Positions 42,883-51,294 of a stretch of 51,387 bases of DNA are shown one piece after another. The notes beneath the pieces are model-generated. The model was not told the DNA's origin and did not search any database. It saw nothing but the letters and a program-made list of their open reading frames with translations. Each line of letters starts with the position of its first letter. Position 1 is the first letter of the stretch. Source of the stretch: Syntrophaceticus schinkii (GTDB lineage Bacteria; Bacillota; DSM-12270; Thermacetogeniales; Thermacetogeniaceae); the NCBI RefSeq assembly GCF_000946815.1, contig NZ_CDRZ01000282.1:1-51387 (forward strand), in the 5' to 3' direction. The translations under genes and the position numbers were made by a program.

Positions 42883-45669
42883 CTATTTAAACCATTGTTC
42901 TAATTCGCTGCTCACAACCGATGAGCCGCCAAACATTGTTGCACCTGTAAATCCATGCTCCACATAATAATCCTGTATCTGTTGGATAGGTACTGTTTGA
43001 TTTCCCTGAACCAGCAGCACACCGCTGTTATTCTTGGCTGCCAGGACTCCTCCGGCAACGGCATCGGGGAAATCCAGACCTGTAGCGACATAAACATGTT
43101 TTGTGCTCTTGGGCATGAATTCTTTTGCCAACTCCAGTGCGGTCAAATAACGGTCATTCCCAAATACCCGCTTTGGATTAGGCAGCTGATCAAACACACT
43201 TTCACTTACAGCCCCCGGCCCACCGCAGACAACCGTATTTTTTATTCCCAGGTTTGCTATGGCATCTGTTGTGGCTTGTGGCAAGTAATTGGTGTCTGTG
43301 AGCAGGATAGGCTGCCCCCTCATAGCAGCATAGCTGCTGGCAGCCAGTGCATCCGCGAAGTTGGTGCCTACAGCTATAAAGGAGCTGTCAAATTTGGCAC
43401 CTTCACTGGCCAGGCGCTCTGCTATGCGGGCTGCGGTTTCATAGCGGTCTGCCCCCTCAATGCGCTCTACTGCAAGGCCGATGCGCTCAAGCTCTCCCCT
43501 CACATTGTCAGAGATGGCACCAGGCCCTCCCAGGATAATTACCCGCTCTGCTTTCAGACGCGTTATCTCTGCTATGGTTGCTGAAACGATGCTGTTAGTT
43601 TGAGTAAGAAGAATCGGTGCATTCAGTTGATGCGCAAGAGGCACCCCGGCCACAGCATCGGCAAAATCATCGCCCCTTGCCAGAATCACGGTACCGGCTG
43701 TTGTCCATCCAGCCTGGCTCACCTTTACTGCAGTTTCGTAGCGGTCATCTCCTGCCAGGCGCTTTTCATTTACTAACTGGGTATCGGTCTTGATCTCATC
43801 TATGGCAGCTTTAGCTGCTGCTAATGCGCTATTCACTCCTTCAATATCTACTGCAGCGTCAATAGCGGATTTCCCTGCTGCTATCGCTGCTGCCAGTTCG
43901 GCCTGCTGGGCCTCACTGTAATCATTGGGGTGCTTGTAATTGTCTAATTCATCCTTTGCTGCTTCCTTAGCTGTTGCCAGTTCTTCCGCTGTTAACTGGG
44001 CATCGGTCTTGATTTTATCTATAGCGGCTTTGGCATCTGCTAACGCACTATTTACTCCCGCAATGTCTTCTGCAGCATCAATTGCAGCCTTACCTGCCAC
44101 AACTGCTGCCGACAGTTCGGCCTTCTGGGCTTCACGGTAATCTGCAGCATTCTTGTAGCTTTCTAGTTCATCCTTTGCTTCTGTTTTCGCTGCTGCCAAC
44201 TCTTCAGCTGTCAACTGGGCGTCAGTTTTGATCTTGTCCATTTCGGCCTTGGCGGCTGCTAAGGCGCTGTTCACCGCGTCAATATCTGCTGCAGCGTCAA
44301 TGGCAATTTTCCCTGCTGCAACTGCATCTGCCAGTTCGGCCTGCTGGGTATCCCGATAATCTATAGGGTCCTTGTAGCTGTCTAATTCATTCTTTGCATT
44401 TGTTTTCGCTGTTGCAAGTTCTTCTGCCGTTAACTGGGCATCGGTCTTGATTTTATCTATGGCTGCTTTGGCTGTTGCCAACGCACTATTCACTCCCGCA
44501 ATGTCTGCTGCAGCATCAATTGCAGCCTTACCTGCCACAACTGCTGCCGACAGTTCGGCCTTCTGGGCTTCACGGTAATCTGCAGCATTCTTGTAGCTTT
44601 CTAGTTCATCCTTTGCTTCTGTTTTCGCTGCTGCCAACTCTTCCGCTGTTAACTGGGCATCGGTTTTGATTTCATCTATGGCTGCTTTGGCTGTTGCCAA
44701 CGCACTATTCACTCCTGCAATGTCTGCTGCAGCATCAATAGCATCCTTACCTGCTGCAACTGCTGCTGCTAATTCATCTTTTTGGGCTTGCCGGTAATCC
44801 GCGGGGTTTTTGTAGCTGTCAAGTTCATTCTTAGCTGCGGTTTTTGCCGCCGCCAACTCTTCTTCTGCGCTTCTGTTCATCATTTGTGTGACTGTGGCAT
44901 CATTATAGCCGGCAGCCTGCACTGTTATGAGATACGTCCCGGCTTCTGTGAATACTGGCGCTGCAATGCTGATCTTGCCAGCGCTTATTGTGTACTGCTC
45001 GGCTGGCAGTGCAGTTCCATTGACCTTGACCCCACTGATAGCGCTTCTCCAGGCTTCATTATCGGTAAAAGTGATCTCCACCGCCTGACCCACGGTGTTG
45101 TCCGTGGTATCGGAGGCCAGTGCCGGAGGGGTTTCAGGTACGCTGAACTGCCCGTTATTCGCCGTTACGGGCAATACTATGCGATCGCCATCATGATATT
45201 TCACTCCGGTCAGTTCCAAGGCGCAAGCCGCCCCCGGACTTGCCCCCGCGGCAACCTCAAATTGCATCACAGCTATGACGACTGTCCCGGCCGGTATACG
45301 GTTTGCTCTCGCCAGACGAAGATGCATTACGCGTATATCGCCACTTTCAAGCTGGTTCGACAACATTCTAAAACTTGTAGAAATATCGTCTCCTGCAACT
45401 GTTTGCTTGTAAGTCAGCAGCGAAAGATCAATACTTAAGTCATATTGCCCGCCGGCCACTTTACCCGAACTGGTCAGCGTAATCGGCACCTCAACGGTAT
45501 CTCCGGGATTCCCGGTTACCGTCCCGGCGGTCAGTTCAATCGGATCATCTGCCAAAGCTACGGCCGGCTGCTGTACGAGACTTGCTCCGAACGAGCCGGT
45601 AAACAGGAATGCTACTGCCAGCAGCATTCCCGCTACTTTGTTGAATTTTGATTTTTTGAATCTCTGCAT
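42883..45669 (-). CDS. Cohesin-like / CWB2 surface protein with five 73-residue repeats
   Basis: 928 residues, ATG 45669 with AAGGAGGAAATTG upstream. Signal peptide (VAGMLLAVAFLFTGSFGASL); cohesin-like domain (about 45-178; LTAGTVTGNPGDTVEVPITL, DIRVMHLRLA); a beta domain (about 180-262, ending TYLITVQAAGYNDATVT); five helical repeats (270-634; EELAAAKTAAKNELDSYK... DAIDAAADIAGVNSALATAK); three cell-wall-binding type 2 repeats (about 637-928; RLAGDDRYETAVKVS, VILGGPGAISDNV). CWB2 units hold the protein to wall polymers without a sortase. A cohesin-like domain may bind a dockerin partner, none seen here. Repeats 2 and 4 are almost identical, so copy number may change by recombination. A riboswitch-like element lies about 800 bases upstream. 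Confidence 0.9.
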   Translation of the reverse strand: MQRFKKSKFNKVAGMLLAVAFLFTGSFGASLVQQPAVALADDPIELTAGTVTGNPGDTVEVPITLTSSGKVAGGQYDLSIDLSLLTYKQTVAGDDISTSFRMLSNQLESGDIRVMHLRLARANRIPAGTVVIAVMQFEVAAGASPGAACALELTGVKYHDGDRIVLPVTANNGQFSVPETPPALASDTTDNTVGQAVEITFTDNEAWRSAISGVKVNGTALPAEQYTISAGKISIAAPVFTEAGTYLITVQAAGYNDATVTQMMNRSAEEELAAAKTAAKNELDSYKNPADYRQAQKDELAAAVAAGKDAIDAAADIAGVNSALATAKAAIDEIKTDAQLTAEELAAAKTEAKDELESYKNAADYREAQKAELSAAVVAGKAAIDAAADIAGVNSALATAKAAIDKIKTDAQLTAEELATAKTNAKNELDSYKDPIDYRDTQQAELADAVAAGKIAIDAAADIDAVNSALAAAKAEMDKIKTDAQLTAEELAAAKTEAKDELESYKNAADYREAQKAELSAAVVAGKAAIDAAEDIAGVNSALADAKAAIDKIKTDAQLTAEELATAKEAAKDELDNYKHPNDYSEAQQAELAAAIAAGKSAIDAAVDIEGVNSALAAAKAAIDEIKTDTQLVNEKRLAGDDRYETAVKVSQAGWTTAGTVILARGDDFADAVAGVPLAHQLNAPILLTQTNSIVSATIAEITRLKAERVIILGGPGAISDNVRGELERIGLAVERIEGADRYETAARIAERLASEGAKFDSSFIAVGTNFADALAASSYAAMRGQPILLTDTNYLPQATTDAIANLGIKNTVVCGGPGAVSESVFDQLPNPKRVFGNDRYLTALELAKEFMPKSTKHVYVATGLDFPDAVAGGVLAAKNNSGVLLVQGNQTVPIQQIQDYYVEHGFTGATMFGGSSVVSSELEQWFK
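43768..44862 (-). repeat. Five in-frame 219-bp tandem repeats in the surface-protein gene
   Basis: 73-residue units with the conserved ends EELAAAK... and ...IKTDAQLTA. Units 2 and 4 differ at only a few positions, pointing to recent duplication or gene conversion. Confidence 0.9.
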
Positions 45670-46455
45670 TTCAATTTCCTCCTTGCTAAAAACAATTTAT
45701 CCAGGCGTTTATGTTTTTCAACCTTCCCTCTGGCTTTTTTACACGTGCAGTCAACGAAAAAAATGGCACCGATAGCTTGAATGAAACACAACAGCGCGAC
45801 TATACGGGAAACAGCAAGTAAGATCATCCTTCCGATGATATTCTTTGACGCTGTCAGATCGTTTGTTTCCCAATTCGTCGAGGGCTTGTTTGACTCCCAA
45901 ACATCACCACCCTTCGCAATGCTCCTTATGCTTTGACCATATCCCCGGGTTCAACGTTGAACCTGGACTTGCCCCGCCAACAAGGTCAAATCCGTTATCA
46001 GCCCCACACCCATTAATTCCCAATGGCGATAGAGATCCAATAACCGCTTGTCAGCGCTATGCGTAAATTGAGCATAAACGATAGTAAAAAAAAATATTGG
46101 TATGTATAACATAAACCCCCAATACAGCGAGAAACACATGTGCGCTGGCACTTGCAGTTGCAGCAGCCTGCACTGAATAACCTCCATTCTTCGCAACCGC
46201 TGTTTAAGTTATTTCCATACAGAGTACCTTTGGAAGCAATATTTTCACACACCTAACCGGGCTAATGTGCGTTTAAGAGTGGAGTTCTTTTTGCGTGGCT
46301 TTAAGTTTATTATTTTAGATAACGGGCTGTTCGTGCAGATTTTTCTTCTTTTAAACATTGGCTAAATACTCTTTAATTCTCTTTTGCCCTGAAAAATTTT
46401 TAAAACTATTTGTTAACTGTTCATGTGTCGAATTAAGTGTGCTCAAAATTAAAAA
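45670..46455 (-). other. Long region upstream of the surface-protein gene, no supported gene
   Basis: A GTG about 95 bases into the minus-strand stretch near 46165 has a good GGAGG seven bases upstream and opens a 38-residue hydrophobic peptide (VQAAATASASAHVFLAVLGVY...). A T9 run near 46090 would extend it by a frameshift into LLDLYRHWELMGVGL. A second short frame with one membrane helix (ATG about 45827) runs into the surface-protein start. Neither has a recognisable family. This may be a long untranslated leader. Confidence 0.35.
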
Positions 46456-46593
46456 CCGGGGTGCGTAAAGTACACCCCGGCTAGCAAGCCTTGCCGTAAT
46501 CTCCTTTCCGCACTGGGAGGCGCATCCGTTTCCAGGTACACCCTATCGATCCGACCGCCATAGCAACTTGCCACAGGACAGTGGACTCGGAGT
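46456..46593 (-). ncRNA. Riboswitch-like element with switchable terminator, class unassigned
   Basis: On the minus strand ACTCCG (46593-46588) can pair with CGGGGT (46479-46474), closing a ~120-base multi-stem region (hairpins CCAC-TGTCCT-GTGG, GCCTCC...GGAG, GCAAGGCTTGC). The same CGGGGT is part of the terminator stem CCGGGGTG / CACCCCGG (46480-46473 and 46463-46456) followed by TTTTTAATTTT. Competition between the closing stem and the terminator is the classic riboswitch logic. The GGAAACGG...GCGCCTCCCAG segment is distinctive but I cannot name the ligand class. It would act on the surface-protein transcript. Confidence 0.5.
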
Positions 46594-46716
46594 ATTTATT
46601 CTTGTTAAATGACTAATTCGCCGTTCTTTGGGTATTTCCTGCCAGGTTGTGAATATTTTGATTGATATTCCTTATTAAGTCAAAACAATGGCTTAGCCAT
46701 GCGGTTTCCCCATCAC

Positions 46717-47222
46717 ATTATCTACTGAAATATAATGGATAGACGCTCATGCCTCTTTATGGCAATACCATCATAAAATGAAAACAGAGGCCGACGCTGA
46801 ACGTTGAGAAACCAGCAAAGGACAGATTCTTCACAGCTTCCGACCCCCAACTTCCGGCATCGGATCTCTATTTTCAGGTTATTTCGGATTGTTGGCACCA
46901 ACACTGTAGAAGAGGAAAATAAACAGTGAAAGGAATTATCCAAAATTGAATCAACATCTATAAGTCGGACATCGGCAGTAACAGCTTACTTTACCATAAT
47001 AAACGGCATTTTCGGCCTTTTATACCCTCTTAGCATGAATCACAAGCCTGGCATTCTTAAACTCATAAGAACAGGTCACAAGGGTCAAAATCTTATCATC
47101 TTTAGTTACTTTGACATCAGTCTCATATTTTAGGTTATGCCACCGGTGGCTGTCGGTAACTGCCCCTTCACCATCCCGGGCCAAAAGGAATAAAGCAAGC
47201 CTGGTCCCGGCAATGTCCAACA
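46717..47222 (-). pseudogene. Decayed copy of the sortase locus with internal deletion
   Basis: 46717-47132 matches 20045-20458 and 47133-47222 matches 21189-21268, so the copy is the sortase locus minus about 730 bp. It keeps only the sortase C-terminus (KYETDVKVTKDDKILTLVTC...NARLVIHAKRV, with Cys and Arg) but lacks the membrane helix and catalytic His. A 67-codon open frame remains by chance (47020-47223). Nonfunctional. Confidence 0.9.
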
Positions 47223-47398
47223 AATTTGGTCTGTCAAATGATTCCCAAAACCGGTAGCCGCCGTAAAACCAGGGTTGGGGTCCCTTATCCCTAAAAACAA
47301 CCTGTATTTAGTCGTAAGTGGGGTAGGAAAAAGGGTACAATATTTTCACACAGTCTGACGGTTCCTCTGCGCAGTTTATACGGGTGGTGATTGCAGGT
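47223..47398. other. Gene-free stretch
   Basis: No open frame or repeat family recognised; AT-rich with AAAAAGGGTACAATATTT. Together with the flanking sortase relic and family B copies it forms a gene-poor zone reaching 47561. Confidence 0.4.
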
Positions 47399-47490
47399 GG
47401 TGACAGGCACCAAAAAGCGCACATTACCCATACCCTGCGCAGCCTGTATATACAGTTATATACAGATTCGGCTGATTGGTGACAGTCACC
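47399..47490. repeat. Family B repeat, two units
   Basis: GGTGACAGGCACC at 47399-47411 and GGTGACAGTCACC at 47478-47490, with CTGTATATACAG-type palindromes between. Confidence 0.8.
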
Positions 47491-47561
47491 GGGATGCCAT
47501 TATCGCTTGCTAGCCCCAACTGCATTTTTTTTATTCATTCCCGAGGGTAATACAGTAAACA

Positions 47562-47742
47562 TTAACAAGAACATGTTCTTGTATTTTTACCTTCATCTAC
47601 ATTTCGGTTTTCTAGATAATACTTAACAATATACTCATCAATTTTTTGACTCTTTTTTAGGATAATTTCTCTGTTCATGTTCATATTTGCCGCATTATAT
47701 AGGGCATCTCTTGCTATTTCTATCTTTCTTTTTTATGTTCAC
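47562..47742 (-). pseudogene. Spo0E-like aspartyl-phosphate phosphatase, frameshifted near the start
   Basis: Minus-strand frame KIEIARDALYNAANMNMNRE followed by IILKKSQKIDEYIVKYYLENR has the Spo0E family signature SQ-x-(L/I)D-x-(Y/L)I-x-x-Y. GTG 47742 with AAAGGGGAG upstream starts MNIKKK and is joined to it by removing one A from the A6 run (minus strand, 47734-47729). An in-frame ATG at 47684 gives only 40 residues. Family members dephosphorylate Spo0A~P and delay sporulation. Too short to stand out as an open frame. Ends at an 18-bp perfect palindrome (47565-47582). Confidence 0.65.
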
Positions 47743-47886
47743 TCCCCTTTCACTCCCTATACAAATAATCTAGACATGATTTTACATTAAATATTGGCAT
47801 ATTGCAAATAATATATATGTGCTCCTTGCACGTTCCGATAAAATGCTAAGTCAGATAAAGTAGCCTTTAGTAGGGAGTGAATGATA

Positions 47887-48279
47887 ATGGCAAATAATGT
47901 TGAGATAGATAACAGAGCTATCGGGCAGAGAATACGGAGAAATAGAAAAAAGTTCGAACTTTCGCGGGAAGAGTTCGCTGAAATCATTGGATTATCTGAC
48001 TACTATGTCGGACAACTGGAAAGAGGGGAACGGCAAATGAGTCTCCCCGCTTTAGTTAAGATTGCCAATTGTTTGCATGTATCGTTAGATTATCTAGTTT
48101 GGGGCAAGCTACCCAGTGAGGCATATTATGTTCATGATGGCCATAATGGTTACTGCGCTTCTTACGGCAGTAAAGATACAGAACTGAATGAATTAATCAA
48201 CAAGTGTTCACCAAAAGAGTATGAGCTAATCAAAAAAATCATCAAAACCATACTCCCATATATGAGCATTAAAAACTAA
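47887..48279 (+). CDS. XRE-family transcriptional regulator
   Basis: 130 residues from ATG 47887 (GGGAG nine bases upstream; ATG 47881 is too close to it). N-terminal Cro/CI helix-turn-helix (IGQRIRRNRKKFELSREEFAEIIGLSDYYVGQLERGERQMSLPALVKIANCLHVSLDYLVWG split over residues 13-73), then ~55 residues with a C-terminal helix (SPKEYELIKKIIKTILPYM) typical of small SinR-like regulators. Divergent from the Spo0E relic. Target unknown. Confidence 0.9.
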   Translation: MANNVEIDNRAIGQRIRRNRKKFELSREEFAEIIGLSDYYVGQLERGERQMSLPALVKIANCLHVSLDYLVWGKLPSEAYYVHDGHNGYCASYGSKDTELNELINKCSPKEYELIKKIIKTILPYMSIKN

Positions 48280-48399
48280 AAAAATTGGAATATTGTCCTG
48301 GCAATAGGCCAATGATATAGATAATTCTCGATCCGATATTGAAACGCCGTCCCATTCGCTGGTATTCGGCAAAAGGCAGTTGGTAACCGATAACATCCT

Positions 48400-48579
48400 T
48401 TATTTTTCTATACTATCCTTGGATGTCTCACCCTCACCGGATACTTTAGCCTTGCGAAACTCCCTTATGCCATTACCTAAAGACTTCCCTACCTCCGGAA
48501 GCTTACCAGGCCCGAAGATAATCAGCACAACAGCAAGTATTAAGATCAGCTCCCAGGGACCAACACTAAAACCAAACAT
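48400..48579 (-). CDS. tatA: Twin-arginine translocase subunit TatA/TatE-like (59 residues)
   Basis: From ATG 48579 (GAGGGGGCG upstream): [20 protein letters not shown], then [21 protein letters not shown] and a short charged tail ending DSIEK. One membrane helix, the FGPGKLPE hinge and the amphipathic helix are the hallmarks of TatA, which forms the pore for folded proteins. No tatC nearby. The opposite-strand frame over this region is a shadow. Confidence 0.92.
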   Translation of the reverse strand: MFGFSVGPWELILILAVVLIIFGPGKLPEVGKSLGNGIREFRKAKVSGEGETSKDSIEK

Positions 48580-48884
48580 CAGAAATCCGCCCCCTCGTGT
48601 TTAATCACCATCTGCCCACATAGTACGTCAGTATCGCCCTGCCCTCCAGGAACCTTGCTACGGAGACCATGAAAGGTTGCCCACATAAGTACGTCAGTAT
48701 CGCCTTGCCCCATCTAACCTAATTTTCCGGTGACTTTACAGTTTGACGCTCCCCGTACGAGATATTGTTATGCAAAAGTGCGAGTAAGTCGCAAGAACCG
48801 CCTCCTTAGCTGGCCACCTTGCAGGGAAATGTGACCAGCCACAAGAACCGTCCCCTTGGCTGGTGATCAGGAACCTGTCCCGGC
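48580..48884. other. Gene-free stretch with direct repeats
   Basis: CCCACATAGTACGTCAGTATC (about 48614, one base shorter than its partner) recurs at about 48679 as CCCACATAAGTACGTCAGTATC-like sequence, each followed by GCCYTGCCC. AAGAACCGTCCCCTTGGCTGG (about 48843) and its neighbour at 48793 belong to the accGTCCCC repeats. No gene. Confidence 0.5.
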
Positions 48885-48913
48885 CAGAAAGTAAATTACT
48901 CAAGCCTGACCCC
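48885..48913 (-). repeat. Family A repeat encoding the DegV C-terminus
   Basis: Minus-strand GGGGTCAGGCTTGAGTAA then TTTACTTTCTG; supplies GVRLE and the TAA of the DegV gene. Confidence 0.92.
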
Positions 48914-49789
48914 ACCGAAAAAGAAAAGTGCGACAGTACCGGGCCCCGTATGCGAACCGATTACGGTGCCCACGCTGTTGATCATCACCCTGCCGTTGAG
49001 GTGGGGGAATTTTTCCTCTATCAGGTCGGCCAACTTGCGTGCATCCTCATAGCATGCCGAATTGGAGATAAAGCACTTGCCAGAGTATTCAGTGCCATTT
49101 TGCGCATGCACTTCCATCTTATGCAGAATCTCGTTGATGACACGTTTTTTGCCGCGAATCTTTGTGCGAGGGATGAGTTTTCCGTCATAGCTCATATTAC
49201 ACAGCGGGCATATGTTCAGCAAAGTCCCCACAAACGCAGATGTAGCTGATATACGGCCACCGCGTTTATAATGTGTAAGGTCGGTGGTGAAAAACCAATG
49301 GTGCACATTGAGCTTGTTTTCCTCTACCCAGGTAAACACATCTTCAAGGGCTGCGCCATTATCCCGCATGTCGGCAGCCGCATCAGTGAGCAGGCCATAA
49401 CCAGATGATGCACCCAGAGAATCCACAACCAGGATTTTCCGACTCGGATATTTTGATAAAAGTTCTTCCCTGGCGAAACAGGCCGAATTGTAGGCTCCTG
49501 ACAAACCAGTGGAAAGGGAAATATGCAAGATATCCTTGCCATCTTTTAAATACGGTTCCCAAAAATCGATAAACTCCCCCACGTTCACCTGCGAGGTGGT
49601 AGGCATCGCTCCTGCCGCAATTCTGGCATAAAATTCTTCAAAAGGCATGGTTTGTCCCAGGTCATCCGGGTATTCTTTCCCATCCATATTGAAATGAAAA
49701 CAGACATAAGGGATATTCCTTTTTTTGAAGTACTCATCTGGCATATCCGCTGTGGAACAACAAGTTACAACATAATCAGACACATTCAA
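48896..49789 (-). CDS. DegV-family fatty-acid-binding protein
   Basis: 297 residues, normal DegV length is about 280. Features: VTCCSTADMPDEYFKKRNIPYV, MPTTSQVNVGEF, ILHISLSTGLSGAYNSACFA, LVVDSLGASSGYGLL, THYKRGGRISATSAFVGTLLNICP, and GTVIGSHTGPGTVALFFFG. DegV (FakB) proteins bind fatty acids for phosphorylation by FakA. ATG 49789 with AAAGGAGCG upstream. The family usually ends just after ALFFFG; here GVRLE from a family A repeat replaces the last residues. Monocistronic. Confidence 0.94.
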   Translation of the reverse strand: MNVSDYVVTCCSTADMPDEYFKKRNIPYVCFHFNMDGKEYPDDLGQTMPFEEFYARIAAGAMPTTSQVNVGEFIDFWEPYLKDGKDILHISLSTGLSGAYNSACFAREELLSKYPSRKILVVDSLGASSGYGLLTDAAADMRDNGAALEDVFTWVEENKLNVHHWFFTTDLTHYKRGGRISATSAFVGTLLNICPLCNMSYDGKLIPRTKIRGKKRVINEILHKMEVHAQNGTEYSGKCFISNSACYEDARKLADLIEEKFPHLNGRVMINSVGTVIGSHTGPGTVALFFFGGVRLE

Positions 49790-49991
49790 CGCTCCTTTAC
49801 ATCAAGGTAATGAACAATCACGTTAATCCACCACTCGCTTTTGTACAGAATATATTTCGTTTTACTCCTCATCTGTTTTCTGTTCAATCACCGCAGGCCG
49901 CGGAAGGGAGACGAAAATAACGCTATAAACGTCTCCCGTCCAACTCTCGCAACACTTTCTGCATCTTAATAATTCATGTATTCTAGGTGAA
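49790..49991. other. Gene-free stretch between DegV and the PIN remnant
   Basis: No open frame of note. It ends in AT-rich sequence near 49980-50020 that could hold promoters, none clearly resolved. Confidence 0.35.
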
Positions 49992-50201
49992 TTATCTTCT
50001 TATGTATAATATACCATAATAATGAGCTTTCCCCCATCGCCGGCAACGCCCATAACTACGGATTTCAATATCCCCGGGTGGCAACCGGCACCTTTGCTTT
50101 ACCATGTAGATTTCGTTAAAGTGTTTATGGCGAGCTATAAGGGTAATGTTGTATTGTTTTGCAAAAGCTGCAATCCAAATATCATTATCCGGATTGGGCA
50201 T
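49992..50201 (-). pseudogene. C-terminal remnant of a PIN-domain (VapC-like) toxin
   Basis: PNPDNDIWIAAFAKQYNITL then IARHKHFNEI is the last third of a PIN-domain nuclease (conserved D-x-W-I-A-A-x-A and the R-D/H-K-H-F element). The N-terminal catalytic Asp part and any antitoxin gene are absent, and the tail beyond HFNEI is not family-like. Confidence 0.6.
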
Positions 50202-50231
50202 CCTCTTTTATGAAATAATAAAATAAGAGAT

Positions 50232-50265
50232 GGGGTGGACACCGGACGGTTCCGCTGTCCACCCC
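50232..50265. repeat. Perfect 10-bp inverted repeat
   Basis: GGGGTGGACA (50232-50241) and TGTCCACCCC (50256-50265) around CCGGACGGTTCCGC. No T-tract; resembles the other GGACGGTTC-loop hairpins. Remainder to 50415 shows no gene. Confidence 0.6.
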
Positions 50266-50415
50266 AAAGGGTAAGGGGAGCTATGGAATGGGGGTAACAA
50301 GTAGACGGACACCTTGTTACAAAAGGGGCGCCCTTGTCATACCCATTTGATCATCGCGCCTGTGGCCTTATTCCAGCGATACACTCAAAGTCATCACTTG
50401 TGATGCCCGATTAAT

Positions 50416-51294
50416 CTAAGGCAACACCTCATCTCCGCCGCCTTGTAGTGCTATTAGCATCACAGAAGCGATAACTAAAGCGCTGCCAAAAATTATTTGC
50501 CAGGAAAGGGGTTCTTTGAGTACGAGAAAGCTGGCAACGATGCCTACTATGGGTTCCAATGTGCTTAATATCGATGCGCTGGTAGGGCCTATCATATTGA
50601 CACCTTTGGCGAAAAGAATGAGGGCAATGGCAGTGCAGAAGATGGAAACCATCACCATATAGAAAATCCCATGCATGGTAAAATTCCAATACCCAGTTCC
50701 CTCCCAACACCTCCAGGAACCAGAGAGGAGATGCAGGAAAAAAGGCAGATATAAAAAGTTAGGACTGTGCTATCTAACTCTTTTAGGTGCCGGCTAGCTA
50801 TCCCTACTACATAAAAGGCATAAAGGACAGCAGAGAAAATGGCGAAGAAAATCCCCTGGATGTCAGTTACCCCACAGCCATTGATGCTTAGTAAGAGGAC
50901 ACCCCCCACCGAGAGGAGCAAGGCAGTTTTTTTTGCTGGATTTAGATGTTCTTTGTAAAGGAGTACGGAAAATACGGTAACAAACAGTGGATAAGAGAAA
51001 TGGATGGCAGTAGCAAGCCCCGCTCCCAGCAGTTGATAGGCGATAAACAGGGTAAGATTCATCCCCATATAGCCTACTACAGCACAGAATACAAGCACCA
51101 GTAACTGCTTCCTGCTTACCCGTAAGTCTTTTTTTTTGTGGTAAAAGGTAAAGAAAAAGGAAGAGCGCAGCAAACGAAAATCTGATCAGGATAATTTGGT
51201 TCGTTTTAAGCCCAGTGTTTAATGCGAATTTGACAAAAATAGGCAGGATACCAAAGAAAACAGATGATATTACAGTGTATGCTGTGCCTCGCAA
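50416..51294 (-). pseudogene. EamA/DMT-family transporter, broken by two frameshifts
   Basis: Three overlapping frames make one ~290-residue, ten-helix EamA protein: residues from ATG 51294 (GTAYTVISSVFFGILPIFVK...LLPQKK), then VVGYMGMNLTLFIAYQLLGA...STVLTFYICLFS, then YMVMVSIFCTAIALILFAKG, GPTSASILSTLEPIVGIVAS. The first break is in an A9 run (minus strand, T9 at 51129-51137); the second lies between about 50690 and 50750. Drug/metabolite exporters of this family carry amino acids and related metabolites. Either a pseudogene or assembly error. Nothing is seen between 51295 and the window end. Confidence 0.85.

Noticed and set aside
47565-47582. ACAAGAACATGTTCTTGT as a LexA/SOS box
   Set aside because: Gram-positive SOS boxes have four bases between GAAC and GTTC; here there are two.
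48380-48604. 74-codon plus-strand frame
   Set aside because: Shadow of the TatA gene on the minus strand, whose hallmark motif is unmistakable.
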